Assembly (NCBI GenBank): GCA_900771185.1
Contig: CAAGND010000253.1
Span: 1-31,548, forward strand
DNA length: 31,548 nucleotides
Direction of reading: 5' to 3'
Origin: Clostridia bacterium
GTDB taxonomy: Bacteria; Bacillota; Clostridia; Oscillospirales; Acutalibacteraceae
This document shows positions 1 through 7,322 of the stretch, piece by piece. Positions within the stretch are counted from its first letter, which is position 1. Each line of letters starts with the position of its first letter. The position numbers and the translations under genes are program-made. The notes beneath the pieces are model-generated. The model was not told the DNA's origin. It saw only the letters and a program-made list of their open reading frames with translations, and ran no database searches.

Positions 1-73
1 GGGAATACGATGAAAATCAGATTTAGGATCTGGTGGTAACCCCGTGCAGGTTCGACCCCTGTTATCCGCACCA
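1..73 (+). tRNA. tRNA-Leu (anticodon UAG), 5' part missing at window edge
   Basis: The anticodon stem pairs 17-21 (TCAGA) with 29-33 (TCTGG), and the 7-base loop 22-28 carries U33 and anticodon TAG at 24-26. A longer-than-normal variable arm (34-45) fits a class II tRNA such as Leu. The T arm pairs 46-50 with 58-62 around the loop TTCGACC. The 3' acceptor strand is 63-69, the discriminator is A70, and CCA is encoded at 71-73. The acceptor 5' strand and part of the D arm lie upstream of the window. Leu is inferred from the anticodon and the long variable arm together. Confidence 0.93.
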
Positions 74-80
74 AACATCG

Positions 81-127
81 GAAAGCCTTATAAATCAACG
101 TTTTTTGGTTTATCAGGCTTTCTTTTT
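81..127 (+). terminator. Rho-independent terminator behind tRNA-Leu
   Basis: A 14-base arm at 81-94 pairs with 109-122 with one mismatch. The loop is 95-108, and five T follow at 123-127. It lies 7 bases after the CCA end of the tRNA. Confidence 0.85.
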
Positions 128-168
128 ATAGCTAGGCCTTCAAAGCGTCTTTTCTCTAACGATTTTAC

Positions 169-197
169 TTGATTATATTTTCGCAACTTGATATAAT
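169..197 (+). promoter_or_regulatory. Sigma-A type promoter for the 241-1740 gene
   Basis: TTGATT at 169-174 and TATAAT at 192-197 are separated by exactly 17 bases. The -10 is also extended by TG at 189-190. The predicted transcript starts near 204, leaving a leader of about 37 bases. The gene therefore has its own promoter and does not depend on the tRNA transcript. Confidence 0.75.
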
Positions 198-240
198 TAC
201 TACAAGATTATGAGATATTATAAAAAACGGGGCTTATTCG

Positions 241-1740
241 ATGTTTAATAATTATATTTGGAACACATATTTGAATGGTGCAGGAAAAGAAGTAGTAGGA
301 TTCTTTGAAGAAAACCTTTTAAACGATTTTTCCAAAGAATATGCTGAGAAAGTGTGTGAATTTCATAAGGCCTATTGCCCAAGTGAATTTGTAAATGAAC
401 AGTTGCATAGCCAGCTTTTGCAACTGCTTAATGATATTAACACGAACGAATTTTTATATGGTTGTTATGCGTTAATTGGATTATCGGAAAATGAATCATA
501 CACATTGGACGAACTTATCATAAAGATATACAATGGTATAAATGATGGGGAAACTTTAAAAGAAAACCAAATCTTTGAGGAGTTGTCCCTTGGTATCGAA
601 TATTACACGACATTTTTTCACATAATGTTTCCTGAATTATTTATACCTTATTATTTCAAATATAATTTCAATGTTTTCGAAAATATAGCTTCGGAATTTG
701 ATATCGATCTTCCTCCGATACCTATAAAGAAGGATTACAAAGGGAGATTTTTTTACTACGGAGATATTTGCCGATCTTTGTATGATTTCAGGATAAATCA
801 TGATATGTCTCCTTATGAACTTTGTGCATTTCTCTACGATTTTGCGCCAAAATATATTGGCGGTATTGATAGTTATATAATTCAAGATCTTCCTCAACTG
901 AAAAGTGCGTATTTAATTGGCGCTTCAAAAGATGATGCTTTTTTATCAAAAGACAATGACGCAATTAGACCATGGCAATGCAGTCCTGATACGTTGGCAG
1001 GAGATGCGATTGTTATGTATCTAAAATCGCCTATCAGTGCGATAGATTCGGTTTGGCGTAGTGTTTCTATAGGCTTTAATGACCCGTTCTTTTATTATTA
1101 CAGGTGTACATATATTGCTAAGCCTTGTAAAATAAATCGTATTTCTCAAAAGATGATAGAGAAAGACTCCGTTTTTAAAGAACTGCCGATAGTCAAGAAA
1201 AATATGCAAGGACTAAATGGTGTTGAATTATATCCGTCTGCTTATAACCATTTGCTTGATATGACAGAATCAGATTTACCAAAACTTGAATTTGCAATTA
1301 GCGATGATGGTTTGTTATTGTCAAGGGAAAAAGACGTTGAAAACAAACTTATTAAACCATTCTTAGCAAAGTTAGGATATTTGGAAAGCGAATATAAGCA
1401 ACAATTATATATTGAAATTGGAAATCATAATCATGCCCTTATTCCTGATTTTGTCATTCATCCGGTTGTTTCAAAAGGACATCAATCGGCAGATTTTCTT
1501 ATTGAAGCAAAACTTTCTATATCATCGGACAAATTGCTTGAAGAAGCAAAAACTCAGGCGAGAGGTTATGCAAAATTGCTGAATGCAAAGTATTCTGTGG
1601 TTGCTTCGAAAGAAGGCATATGGTTATCGTCTTGCTCTGACGATTATTCAAGGGATATTTTTTCTTTTTCATGGTCGGAGCTTAAAAATGAGGATAATTT
1701 TTATCAGATATCGAAGCTAATAAGAAATAGAAAAAAATAA
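241..1740 (+). CDS. EVE-like / HsdR_N-type nuclease protein, candidate restriction or defence factor
   Basis: A 499-residue protein in three parts. Residues 1-215 are mostly helical and I cannot assign them to a named family; they include a conserved-looking block around 165-205. Residues about 218-342 look like an EVE/PUA-fold domain (RPWQ at 243-246, GDAIVMYL at 254-261, then alternating strands), a fold used by several enzymes that read modified bases. Residues about 350-465 look like the PD-(D/E)XK nuclease domain of type I restriction R subunits: D403 in IPDF, E422-A-K424, and a following Q439-x3-Y443 matching the HsdR QxxxY motif. No helicase or ATPase motor and no methyltransferase partner is present. 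The gene is much richer in A+T than the genes beyond 1969 and stands alone between a tRNA and an ArsR unit, consistent with acquisition by transfer. The RBS is weak (GGGG about 8 bases before ATG). The nuclease call is fairly good, the EVE call moderate, and the defence role is inference. Confidence 0.62.
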   Translation: MFNNYIWNTYLNGAGKEVVGFFEENLLNDFSKEYAEKVCEFHKAYCPSEFVNEQLHSQLLQLLNDINTNEFLYGCYALIGLSENESYTLDELIIKIYNGINDGETLKENQIFEELSLGIEYYTTFFHIMFPELFIPYYFKYNFNVFENIASEFDIDLPPIPIKKDYKGRFFYYGDICRSLYDFRINHDMSPYELCAFLYDFAPKYIGGIDSYIIQDLPQLKSAYLIGASKDDAFLSKDNDAIRPWQCSPDTLAGDAIVMYLKSPISAIDSVWRSVSIGFNDPFFYYYRCTYIAKPCKINRISQKMIEKDSVFKELPIVKKNMQGLNGVELYPSAYNHLLDMTESDLPKLEFAISDDGLLLSREKDVENKLIKPFLAKLGYLESEYKQQLYIEIGNHNHALIPDFVIHPVVSKGHQSADFLIEAKLSISSDKLLEEAKTQARGYAKLLNAKYSVVASKEGIWLSSCSDDYSRDIFSFSWSELKNEDNFYQISKLIRNRKK

Positions 1741-1849
1741 AATCTACAAAAGTTCGCAAAAAACTTGCAGGGAGAGCGGCGGAATATATAATGTTCATGG
1801 ACGATTGACTATTACTTATTTGAATCTGTTATTAATTTTTTGCTATGCT

Positions 1850-1888
1850 GGAGCAAGCTTTTTATCGCTTGCTCCGCTTTCCTTTTGT
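1850..1888 (+). terminator. Rho-independent terminator for the 241-1740 gene
   Basis: A perfect 9-bp stem, GGAGCAAGC at 1850-1858 with GCTTGCTCC at 1867-1875, has an 8-base loop and is followed by a T-rich tract (CTTTCCTTTTGT). It sits about 110 bases past the stop codon and marks the likely downstream edge of the AT-rich gene's transcript. Confidence 0.75.
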
Positions 1889-1921
1889 CTCGATTTTCTT
1901 TACCAATAAGCATTTTTTAAA

Positions 1922-1936
1922 ATTATATGGTATAAT
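1922..1936 (+). promoter_or_regulatory. Extended -10 promoter overlapped by a dyad, likely ArsR autoregulation site
   Basis: TATAAT at 1931-1936 is preceded by TGG at 1928-1930, an extended -10; no good -35 is visible. ATTATA at 1922-1927 is the exact inverted complement of the -10 hexamer across the TGG, and a second palindrome, GTTTAAAC, follows at 1938-1945. ArsR-family repressors commonly bind dyads that overlap their own -10. That the dyad is the operator is inference. Confidence 0.5.
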
Positions 1937-1968
1937 AGTTTAAACAGATAAACAAAAGGTGAGAGATT

Positions 1969-2319
1969 GTGCAGGATATAAAAGAATTGGCCGATGAGTT
2001 CAAAGCGTGTCAAAAAACACTGTCAGCACTTGGAGATGAAAACCGCCAGCATCTTATTTTGGAAATGATGCAAATGGGGGAATGCGGCGGAGTACGTGTG
2101 GGAGCCATTACCGAAAAAACCGATCTTTCGCGCCCCGCTGTGTCGCATCATCTCAAAATTCTTAAAGATTCAGGTCTCATAAAAATGCGGCGGGAAGGCA
2201 CGAAAAACTATTATTATTTCGATGCCGATGCAGAGGCTATGGACCAACTTTTGCAAATGCTCCGCCACGCAAAAGAAATTATGGAAAGCCTGCCTGACCG
2301 AAGCGGAAAAAACATATAA
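1969..2319 (+). CDS. ArsR/SmtB-family winged-helix transcriptional regulator
   Basis: A 116-residue protein with the compact ArsR layout. An N-terminal helix (about 10-30) leads into the winged-helix domain: GAITEKTDLSRPAVSHHLKI at about 45-64 is the helix-turn-helix, and LIKMRREGTKNYYYF at about 69-83 forms the beta wing. The usual metal-sensing cysteine motif of the recognition helix (ELCVCDL) is absent, so the signal is unknown and need not be a metal. The start is GTG at 1969, placed by the AAAGGTGAG ribosome site just upstream. The nitroreductase begins 16 bases after the stop, so the two genes probably form one transcript and the regulator probably controls it. Typical length for the family. 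Confidence 0.88.
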   Translation: MQDIKELADEFKACQKTLSALGDENRQHLILEMMQMGECGGVRVGAITEKTDLSRPAVSHHLKILKDSGLIKMRREGTKNYYYFDADAEAMDQLLQMLRHAKEIMESLPDRSGKNI

Positions 2320-2335
2320 TATTGGAGGAATATGT

Positions 2336-3004
2336 ATGGATATTATGGAAGCGATGGAAAACCGTCACAGTGTCCGCAGATACGAGGATAAACCCATTGA
2401 ATCAGAAACACTTTCCTTGTTGCAGGCTGAAATTGCTGCCTGCAACAAGGAAAGCGGACTCAATATTCAGCTTGTTACTAATGAACCCGAGGCGTTCAGC
2501 GGGCGTATGGCACACTACGGGAAGTTCAGCGGCGTCAGTAACTACATTGCGCTGGTGGGCAAAAAGCAGCCCGGGCTTGACGAAAAGCTCGGATATTACG
2601 GTGAACGGATAGTGCTCAAGGCTCAAATGCTCGGGCTTAACACCTGTTGGGTGGCAATGTCTTATAGCAGGGGAAAAAGCCGCTGCAATGTTCAAAAGGG
2701 TGAAAAGCTTGTGCTTGTTATATCGGTCGGATTCGGAGCATCCCAGGGTCATCCTCACAAAAGCAGAGCGGTTGAGGAGCTTTACAGTGCGCCGGACGGT
2801 GCGCCGGAGTGGTTCATGCGCGGAATGCAGGCGGCTCTTCTCGCGCCGACAGCCATGAATCAGCAAAAATTCAAATTCACGCTTTGCGCGGACAACACTG
2901 TCAAGGCAGAGTCAACAGGCGGATTTTATTCCAAAGTCGATTTGGGCATAGCAAAGTATCACTTTGAGACGGCGGCAGGAAAAGAAAATTTCCGCTGGGC
3001 ATGA
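2336..3004 (+). CDS. Nitroreductase family protein (TM1586-like)
   Basis: A 222-residue flavin-type nitroreductase. The N-terminal signature MEAMENRHSVRRYEDKPI matches the conserved first helix and FMN-contacting Arg-Arg of the family. GLNTCWVAMSYSRGK in the middle and APTAMNQQ near the C-terminus are further family blocks. The order resembles the TM1586 type, which appears to contain an internal duplication, rather than the classical NfsB type. The start is ATG 2336, because GGAGG lies at 2324-2328 with 7 bases spacing; a longer reading frame from 2222 would run through the ArsR gene. The natural substrate cannot be told from sequence. Co-transcription with the ArsR-type regulator suggests an inducible detoxification or redox role, which is inference. 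Confidence 0.85.
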   Translation: MDIMEAMENRHSVRRYEDKPIESETLSLLQAEIAACNKESGLNIQLVTNEPEAFSGRMAHYGKFSGVSNYIALVGKKQPGLDEKLGYYGERIVLKAQMLGLNTCWVAMSYSRGKSRCNVQKGEKLVLVISVGFGASQGHPHKSRAVEELYSAPDGAPEWFMRGMQAALLAPTAMNQQKFKFTLCADNTVKAESTGGFYSKVDLGIAKYHFETAAGKENFRWA

Positions 3005-3115
3005 GATGAAAGCTTTTGCGATTCCCTAATTGATGAAACTATTTTGCAGCTTGCATGAATCATTGCAGATTTGTTGGGCTGCGTGTTTGTGCCACACTAT
3101 GCTTGATGTGGTTAA

Positions 3116-3151
3116 AGCCGGGTACAGTTTTGTACCCGGCTATGCTTTTTT
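3116..3151 (+). terminator. Terminator after the nitroreductase, possibly bidirectional
   Basis: A 10-bp stem pairs AGCCGGGTAC (3116-3125) with GTACCCGGCT (3132-3141) around a 6-base loop. ATGCTTTTTTA follows on the plus strand. The minus-strand gene that ends at 3180 faces the same hairpin, so it may serve both transcripts, though its U tract is poorer in that direction. Confidence 0.78.
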
Positions 3152-3179
3152 ATGTCTGCTTTTTTGACAAAAGCCCTTT

Positions 3180-4568
3180 TTAAAGCTCTGCAATCTGTTT
3201 AAGGTTCTCTGCAATTAAATCAAACAGTCTTTCAAGGATTTCTTTGTCCTTGTCATTTCCGTGTATACAGACAGCCATAGACAGATTCCCTCCGGACGTG
3301 CATACCACGGGGAGAACACTCGGCTTTTGCTTTGCTCCGCCGCACATGAAACAGTCAACCGGCTCGTGCCCATCGAGGGCAAGCTCCCCGGATTTGAATT
3401 CGCCGACGTTGCTCAGAACGAAATTCGCATCGCTGTGCACCGCTCTGACAACAAGCTGTGCCTGAGCGTAAATCATTGTTTTATACCCGATATCAAGAAG
3501 CGGCAGACCGTGCAGCCCGAGGAATCTGTCCTCCTTGCTTTTTCGGGTGCTCTCGGTGACAAATTTGAGCGTGTCAGCTATACTTTCGCCTCTTTCCGGA
3601 ACGGCGCACACCATGAACGCGGTGTGATTGGTCATGCCCGTGTTTTCCGGATGTTTCATGTGACGTCTGAGATTGACCGCGCAGGAGAGTTCAAGCGGTT
3701 CTTTGCTGTCAATCCCCGCCAGCTCATAGACGGCGTTCAGATATGCCGCTGACAGCATATCGTTTGCGGAGGCACCGAGCCGCTTCGCAGCCGTTTTCGC
3801 TGCCGAGAAAAGCTCCTTATCTATATTTCTCCGCACGATAATGGCCTTATCAGTTTGTGAATCAGGGGTCAGGCAAAGCTTATGCTTTTCTTTGGAAAGC
3901 GGATTTGTCAGCAGCATCGCGGCCCTTATTTTATCTTTGAATGAAAAATCCGCATAGACGGCACGATATCCGCGCGAACCCGAAGCAAACTCCATGTTAC
4001 TGTCGCAGTTTGCGATATATTCGCTGTAATTTTTGCACAGAGAAATCAGAAAGCGTTTGAGATCCCCGCCGTCTGAGCACATGTGATTTAAAAGAAAGCA
4101 GATTGTTGTTTTGCCGGGATGTAAGAATATTTTACAGAGAAGCTGAATATTGTTTTCAAGCGGAATGCTGCCCTCGAAAAATTCCAGAATATCCGCCTCA
4201 ACATCTGGCTTTTCAACAGTTTCTATCGCCTCATCAATTCTATAATCCATGACCCGCCAGTAGGGGTTGAAAAAGTTGCTCTTGAATGCCGAATGGAACA
4301 CCGGAGTCTTTTCAAAAAAATAAAGCATGACTTTTTTAAAGACTTCGGTGTCGAGCGTAAAATCATAGTCAAAACGCATTCTTATCATTCGGTCGGTATA
4401 TTTTCGGCAGGTATGATTCATCTTGTCATACATCTCAGCTCTCAACCGCTTCGGCTCCGTGCCGTGTGTCCGCTCATGGTCAATAATAAGAGATATCAGT
4501 TTTTCATCGTCAAACCCCCTTGCACGCAGGGCTTCTGCGCGGGAACATTCCGATTTTGTGAAATTCAT
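3180..4568 (-). CDS. Condensation-domain / alcohol acetyltransferase-like protein
   Basis: A 462-residue protein of the CoA-dependent acyltransferase fold shared by NRPS condensation domains, Pap-type acyltransferases and alcohol acetyltransferases. The diagnostic HHxxxDG motif appears as NHMCSDGGD (about residues 163-171): the second, catalytic His and the Asp-Gly are kept and the first His is Asn. The length matches a single standalone two-lobed domain; no carrier-protein or adenylation domain adjoins it. The N-terminus has a basic stretch. The start is ATG 4568, with GGAGGT about 9 bases upstream on the minus strand and its own promoter at 4636-4664. It is a single-gene unit, so the acyl donor and acceptor cannot be inferred from context. 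It could act in small-molecule acylation or lipid modification. Confidence 0.72.
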   Translation of the reverse strand: MNFTKSECSRAEALRARGFDDEKLISLIIDHERTHGTEPKRLRAEMYDKMNHTCRKYTDRMIRMRFDYDFTLDTEVFKKVMLYFFEKTPVFHSAFKSNFFNPYWRVMDYRIDEAIETVEKPDVEADILEFFEGSIPLENNIQLLCKIFLHPGKTTICFLLNHMCSDGGDLKRFLISLCKNYSEYIANCDSNMEFASGSRGYRAVYADFSFKDKIRAAMLLTNPLSKEKHKLCLTPDSQTDKAIIVRRNIDKELFSAAKTAAKRLGASANDMLSAAYLNAVYELAGIDSKEPLELSCAVNLRRHMKHPENTGMTNHTAFMVCAVPERGESIADTLKFVTESTRKSKEDRFLGLHGLPLLDIGYKTMIYAQAQLVVRAVHSDANFVLSNVGEFKSGELALDGHEPVDCFMCGGAKQKPSVLPVVCTSGGNLSMAVCIHGNDKDKEILERLFDLIAENLKQIAEL

Positions 4569-4635
4569 TTTCTGAAACCTCCCTGCCGTATCACAACAAA
4601 TTCAAATCACACGCTAAACTGTTTCTATGTATTTT

Positions 4636-4664
4636 ATTGTACGTGTCAGAACCCTAAAAGTCAA
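4636..4664 (-). promoter_or_regulatory. Promoter of the condensation-domain-like gene
   Basis: On the minus strand, TTGACT (4659-4664) and TACAAT (4636-4641) are 17 bases apart. The predicted start is about 60 bases upstream of the ATG at 4568. Confidence 0.7.
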
Positions 4665-4852
4665 TAAAGTAATTTATTATTTATTAATATTTTTTAACTA
4701 TTGTTAATAATTTTAAAGTTTATATAACCAAAATTCAGCCGCTTTATCTTTAGAAAATATATTGATAGAGCTGGCCAAAATTTCAGATAGGAATGAATGC
4801 GCATTTCTTCCGCCGGTTAACTGCCGTGTGGCGTTTTATTTTTATATTTTAC

Positions 4853-4881
4853 TTGAAAGAATCCGACGGCTATACTATAAT
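4853..4881 (+). promoter_or_regulatory. Promoter of the isomerase-phosphoesterase-DivIVA unit
   Basis: TTGAAA at 4853-4858 and a perfect TATAAT at 4876-4881 are separated by 17 bases. Transcription would start near 4888, about 29 bases before ATG 4917. This also argues against the in-frame upstream TTG at 4896 as start codon. Confidence 0.8.
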
Positions 4882-4916
4882 ATTTATGAAAATTTTTGCA
4901 GCGAGGATGTGTTCTT

Positions 4917-5693
4917 ATGTCAATCAAGCTCGGCGCACAGCTTTATACTCTCCGGGATTATATCAAGACCTATGAGGATACCGAAAAGACTTTTGCATAT
5001 CTCAATTCAATTGGTATAAACGTTATACAGATTTCAGGCATAGGCCCTATTGAGCCTGAAAAGGTGGCGTATCTTGTCGATAAATATAATATGGATGTCT
5101 GCGTGACGCACACCTCGTTTGATCGTATGCTCAGCGACACCGAGACTGTGGTCAAAGAGCACAGAATGCTGCACTGCGACACTCTCGGCATCGGTTCCAT
5201 GCCTGATAAATACAGGCACAGTGAAGAGGGAATCCGCGAGTTTATAAAGATAACTGATGAGCTCGGACGCAAGCTTCGCGATATGGGAGCGCAGTTTGCC
5301 TATCACAACCATTCGTTTGAGTTCTGCAAAGTGGGCGGCAGACGTATAATCGATATGCTCATTGAAGATACCGATCCGGATAACTTTAATTTCATTCTTG
5401 ATACATATTGGGTTCAGCACGGCGGCGGAACACCGGCAGAATATATCGAGAAGATATCGGGACGCATGAAGGTCTGTCATTTTAAAGATTATAAGATGGG
5501 AGACAATAACACCCCGACATTTGCCGAGGTTGGCTGCGGAAATCTCAATCTTGACGCGTGCTATAATGCTTGCCGCAAAGCGGGTGTCGGGTATATTGTC
5601 ATTGAGCAGGATATCTGTGAGAGAGACCCCAGAGAGTCAATGGCGATAAGCTATAAAAACCTTTGCCAAATTGCGGAGCGCAACGAAAAATGA
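4917..5693 (+). CDS. Sugar phosphate isomerase/epimerase family TIM-barrel protein
   Basis: A 258-residue protein of the xylose isomerase-like TIM-barrel superfamily (AP_endonuc_2/IolE-like). Typical strand ends carrying metal or substrate ligands are visible: FAYHNHSFEF in the middle, then the LDTYWVQHGG block, KVCHFKDYKM, and IVIEQD near the C-terminus. These supply the Glu/Asp/His set that usually binds one divalent metal. The substrate is not deducible; relatives act on inositol derivatives, tagatose/psicose or other ketoses. The start is ATG 4917, with GAGGA 9 bases before it. The stop overlaps the next gene's start (ATGA), so the two are translationally coupled. No signal peptide; cytosolic. 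Confidence 0.85.
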   Translation: MSIKLGAQLYTLRDYIKTYEDTEKTFAYLNSIGINVIQISGIGPIEPEKVAYLVDKYNMDVCVTHTSFDRMLSDTETVVKEHRMLHCDTLGIGSMPDKYRHSEEGIREFIKITDELGRKLRDMGAQFAYHNHSFEFCKVGGRRIIDMLIEDTDPDNFNFILDTYWVQHGGGTPAEYIEKISGRMKVCHFKDYKMGDNNTPTFAEVGCGNLNLDACYNACRKAGVGYIVIEQDICERDPRESMAISYKNLCQIAERNEK

Positions 5694-7300
5694 AACCTCT
5701 GACCATTACGGTAATAACAGATACGCATTATTACTCCGAAAAAAACGGGGTGTCGGGCGCCGCGTATGAGAGGGCAAATTTCAAAAGCCAAAAGCTTTTG
5801 AAAAACAGCGCGGCGGTGCTTGAGGCGGCATATAAACAGATTGCAAAGGATGACCGCTCCGACATAGTTCTGCTCTGCGGCGATGTGACAAACAACGGCG
5901 AGCTCAACAGCCATGCCGAAGCGATAGAACAGCTGAGACATCTCAAAGCGGCGGGTAAGCGGGTTTATGTCATAACCGCTACGCATGACTATCGGGAGAA
6001 TGGCGTCACCGCCGCATATGACGGCGACAGGGAGATAACCACGCCAACGGCGCTGCGTGATGACCTCTTTGAGATGTACCGTGAATTCGGCCCCGATGAA
6101 GCTCTTGCCGTTCATCGGGCGAGCATGTCCTATGTTGTGGAGCTGAATGAGGATTATTGTCTTTTCGCGCTCAACGATGATAAGAACGGGAGCGGGAAAA
6201 GCGGATTTTCCGATGAGTGTTTTGATTGGATAAGGGCGCAGGTATCGGCGGCGCGTGAGCGCGGGCAGATGATTGTCGCCATGACCCATCATCCGCTCAT
6301 AGCTCCTTCACCGCTCTACGGTATTATCGGCAAAGGCGATATGCTCGGCGACTTTGATGTGCGTATAAATCAGCTTGCCGATATGGGCGTGCAGTTTATT
6401 TTCACGGGTCACACCCATGTGCACAATATATCCTCACACCGCTCACCCAGAGGCAATGTTATCTATGACATAAGCACAGGCTCGCTTGTCGGTTATCCGG
6501 CGGCAATGCGCAGCGTCACATTTGATCCGGACGCAGGAGTTGTCAGGGTCTCCACCGATCTTGTTGCAGAGCAGGTTGATGCGGATCTCGGCGGCAAAAC
6601 TCTGCGCGAATATCTTGAAGATCAGCAGATAGGCATGGTAAGAGATATGATTCGCTGTGCGGGAGAGGATATAGACAAGCTTGCCGATATGGTCACTGCC
6701 ATCAGCATAAAGCCCCGGGTGATATACAGGTTCGCGTGGCTTATTAAGCCTGTCGGTAAATTGCTCAATTCCCTGCGCGTCGGAACGGTCGCCTCATGGT
6801 CGAGGGCTGAAACGGGACTTCGCAAGGAGGATTACAGTGACATAAAGGATGCCAAGGTCAAGGATTTCGTCACGGAGCTTGTGATGAACCTCTTTGCGGG
6901 TGAGAGTAAGTATCCGCCGGACACGGCATATTATAAAATCACAGTCGGCACTCTCAATATAGTTGATTCGGTGCTGCGGGCGCTGCATGTGAACATCGCA
7001 AAGCTCCTCGGAGTAGTTCCGGATGTGCGCTCACTCATCGAACCTCTGCTCTATAATGCCGGAATTCCCGCATATGATGCGCAGCTTGAGATAATGCCGT
7101 TTTATACTGAGGATGGCAAAGCGCCCGAGCAGGAACCGCGAGCAGTTCCTCAGACTGTCAGAGAGAGTCGAAAGGGCGGATTTATCGTTGCGGCGGCAGT
7201 TGTCATTTTGATTTTGCTGCTCCCGCTTCTGCCGGTTGCGGCGGCAGCTGTTTTCATAGCGTGGCTTATCAATTATTTTAGATATAGGGATAAAATGTAA
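5690..7300 (+). CDS. Calcineurin-like metallophosphoesterase with C-terminal membrane anchor
   Basis: A 536-residue protein. The catalytic metallophosphoesterase motifs are all present in order: D11-T-H13, G64-D65, a TATHD block at 96-100 where most families have GNHD, the TH200-H201 pair, and GH241-T-H243. Residues 260-480 form a family-specific extension rich in helices. About 495-530 contains a very hydrophobic pair of segments followed by YFRYRDKM, giving a C-terminal membrane anchor; with no signal peptide the catalytic domain is probably cytoplasmic. The start ATG 5690 overlaps the TGA of the isomerase-like gene by ATGA, so coupling to that gene is likely. The substrate is unknown: it could be a phosphodiester, nucleotide or lipid-linked phosphate. 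The family assignment is firm, the role is not. Confidence 0.88.
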   Translation: MKPLTITVITDTHYYSEKNGVSGAAYERANFKSQKLLKNSAAVLEAAYKQIAKDDRSDIVLLCGDVTNNGELNSHAEAIEQLRHLKAAGKRVYVITATHDYRENGVTAAYDGDREITTPTALRDDLFEMYREFGPDEALAVHRASMSYVVELNEDYCLFALNDDKNGSGKSGFSDECFDWIRAQVSAARERGQMIVAMTHHPLIAPSPLYGIIGKGDMLGDFDVRINQLADMGVQFIFTGHTHVHNISSHRSPRGNVIYDISTGSLVGYPAAMRSVTFDPDAGVVRVSTDLVAEQVDADLGGKTLREYLEDQQIGMVRDMIRCAGEDIDKLADMVTAISIKPRVIYRFAWLIKPVGKLLNSLRVGTVASWSRAETGLRKEDYSDIKDAKVKDFVTELVMNLFAGESKYPPDTAYYKITVGTLNIVDSVLRALHVNIAKLLGVVPDVRSLIEPLLYNAGIPAYDAQLEIMPFYTEDGKAPEQEPRAVPQTVRESRKGGFIVAAAVVILILLLPLLPVAAAAVFIAWLINYFRYRDKM

Positions 7301-7322
7301 TTGCTCTTGAAAGGATGATATT

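Larger units (their letters stand above)
4569..4916. other. Divergent intergenic region
   Basis: This 348-bp AT-rich spacer lies between the divergent acyltransferase-like and isomerase-like genes. It holds one promoter for each direction (4636-4664 minus, 4853-4881 plus). I see no RNA gene or riboswitch-like structure in it; the middle (about 4670-4740) is simply A/T-rich. Confidence 0.7.

Noticed and set aside
1741..1968. Right-hand attachment site duplicating the tRNA-Leu 3' end
   Set aside because: I searched by eye for the T-arm and acceptor sequence and found no copy here.
2402..2866. 154-codon minus-strand open frame within the nitroreductase
   Set aside because: It is a shadow of a well-supported gene, with no ribosome site and no family resemblance.
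5651..6292. 213-codon minus-strand open frame within the phosphoesterase
   Set aside because: It is antisense to conserved catalytic motifs, which explain the sequence fully.
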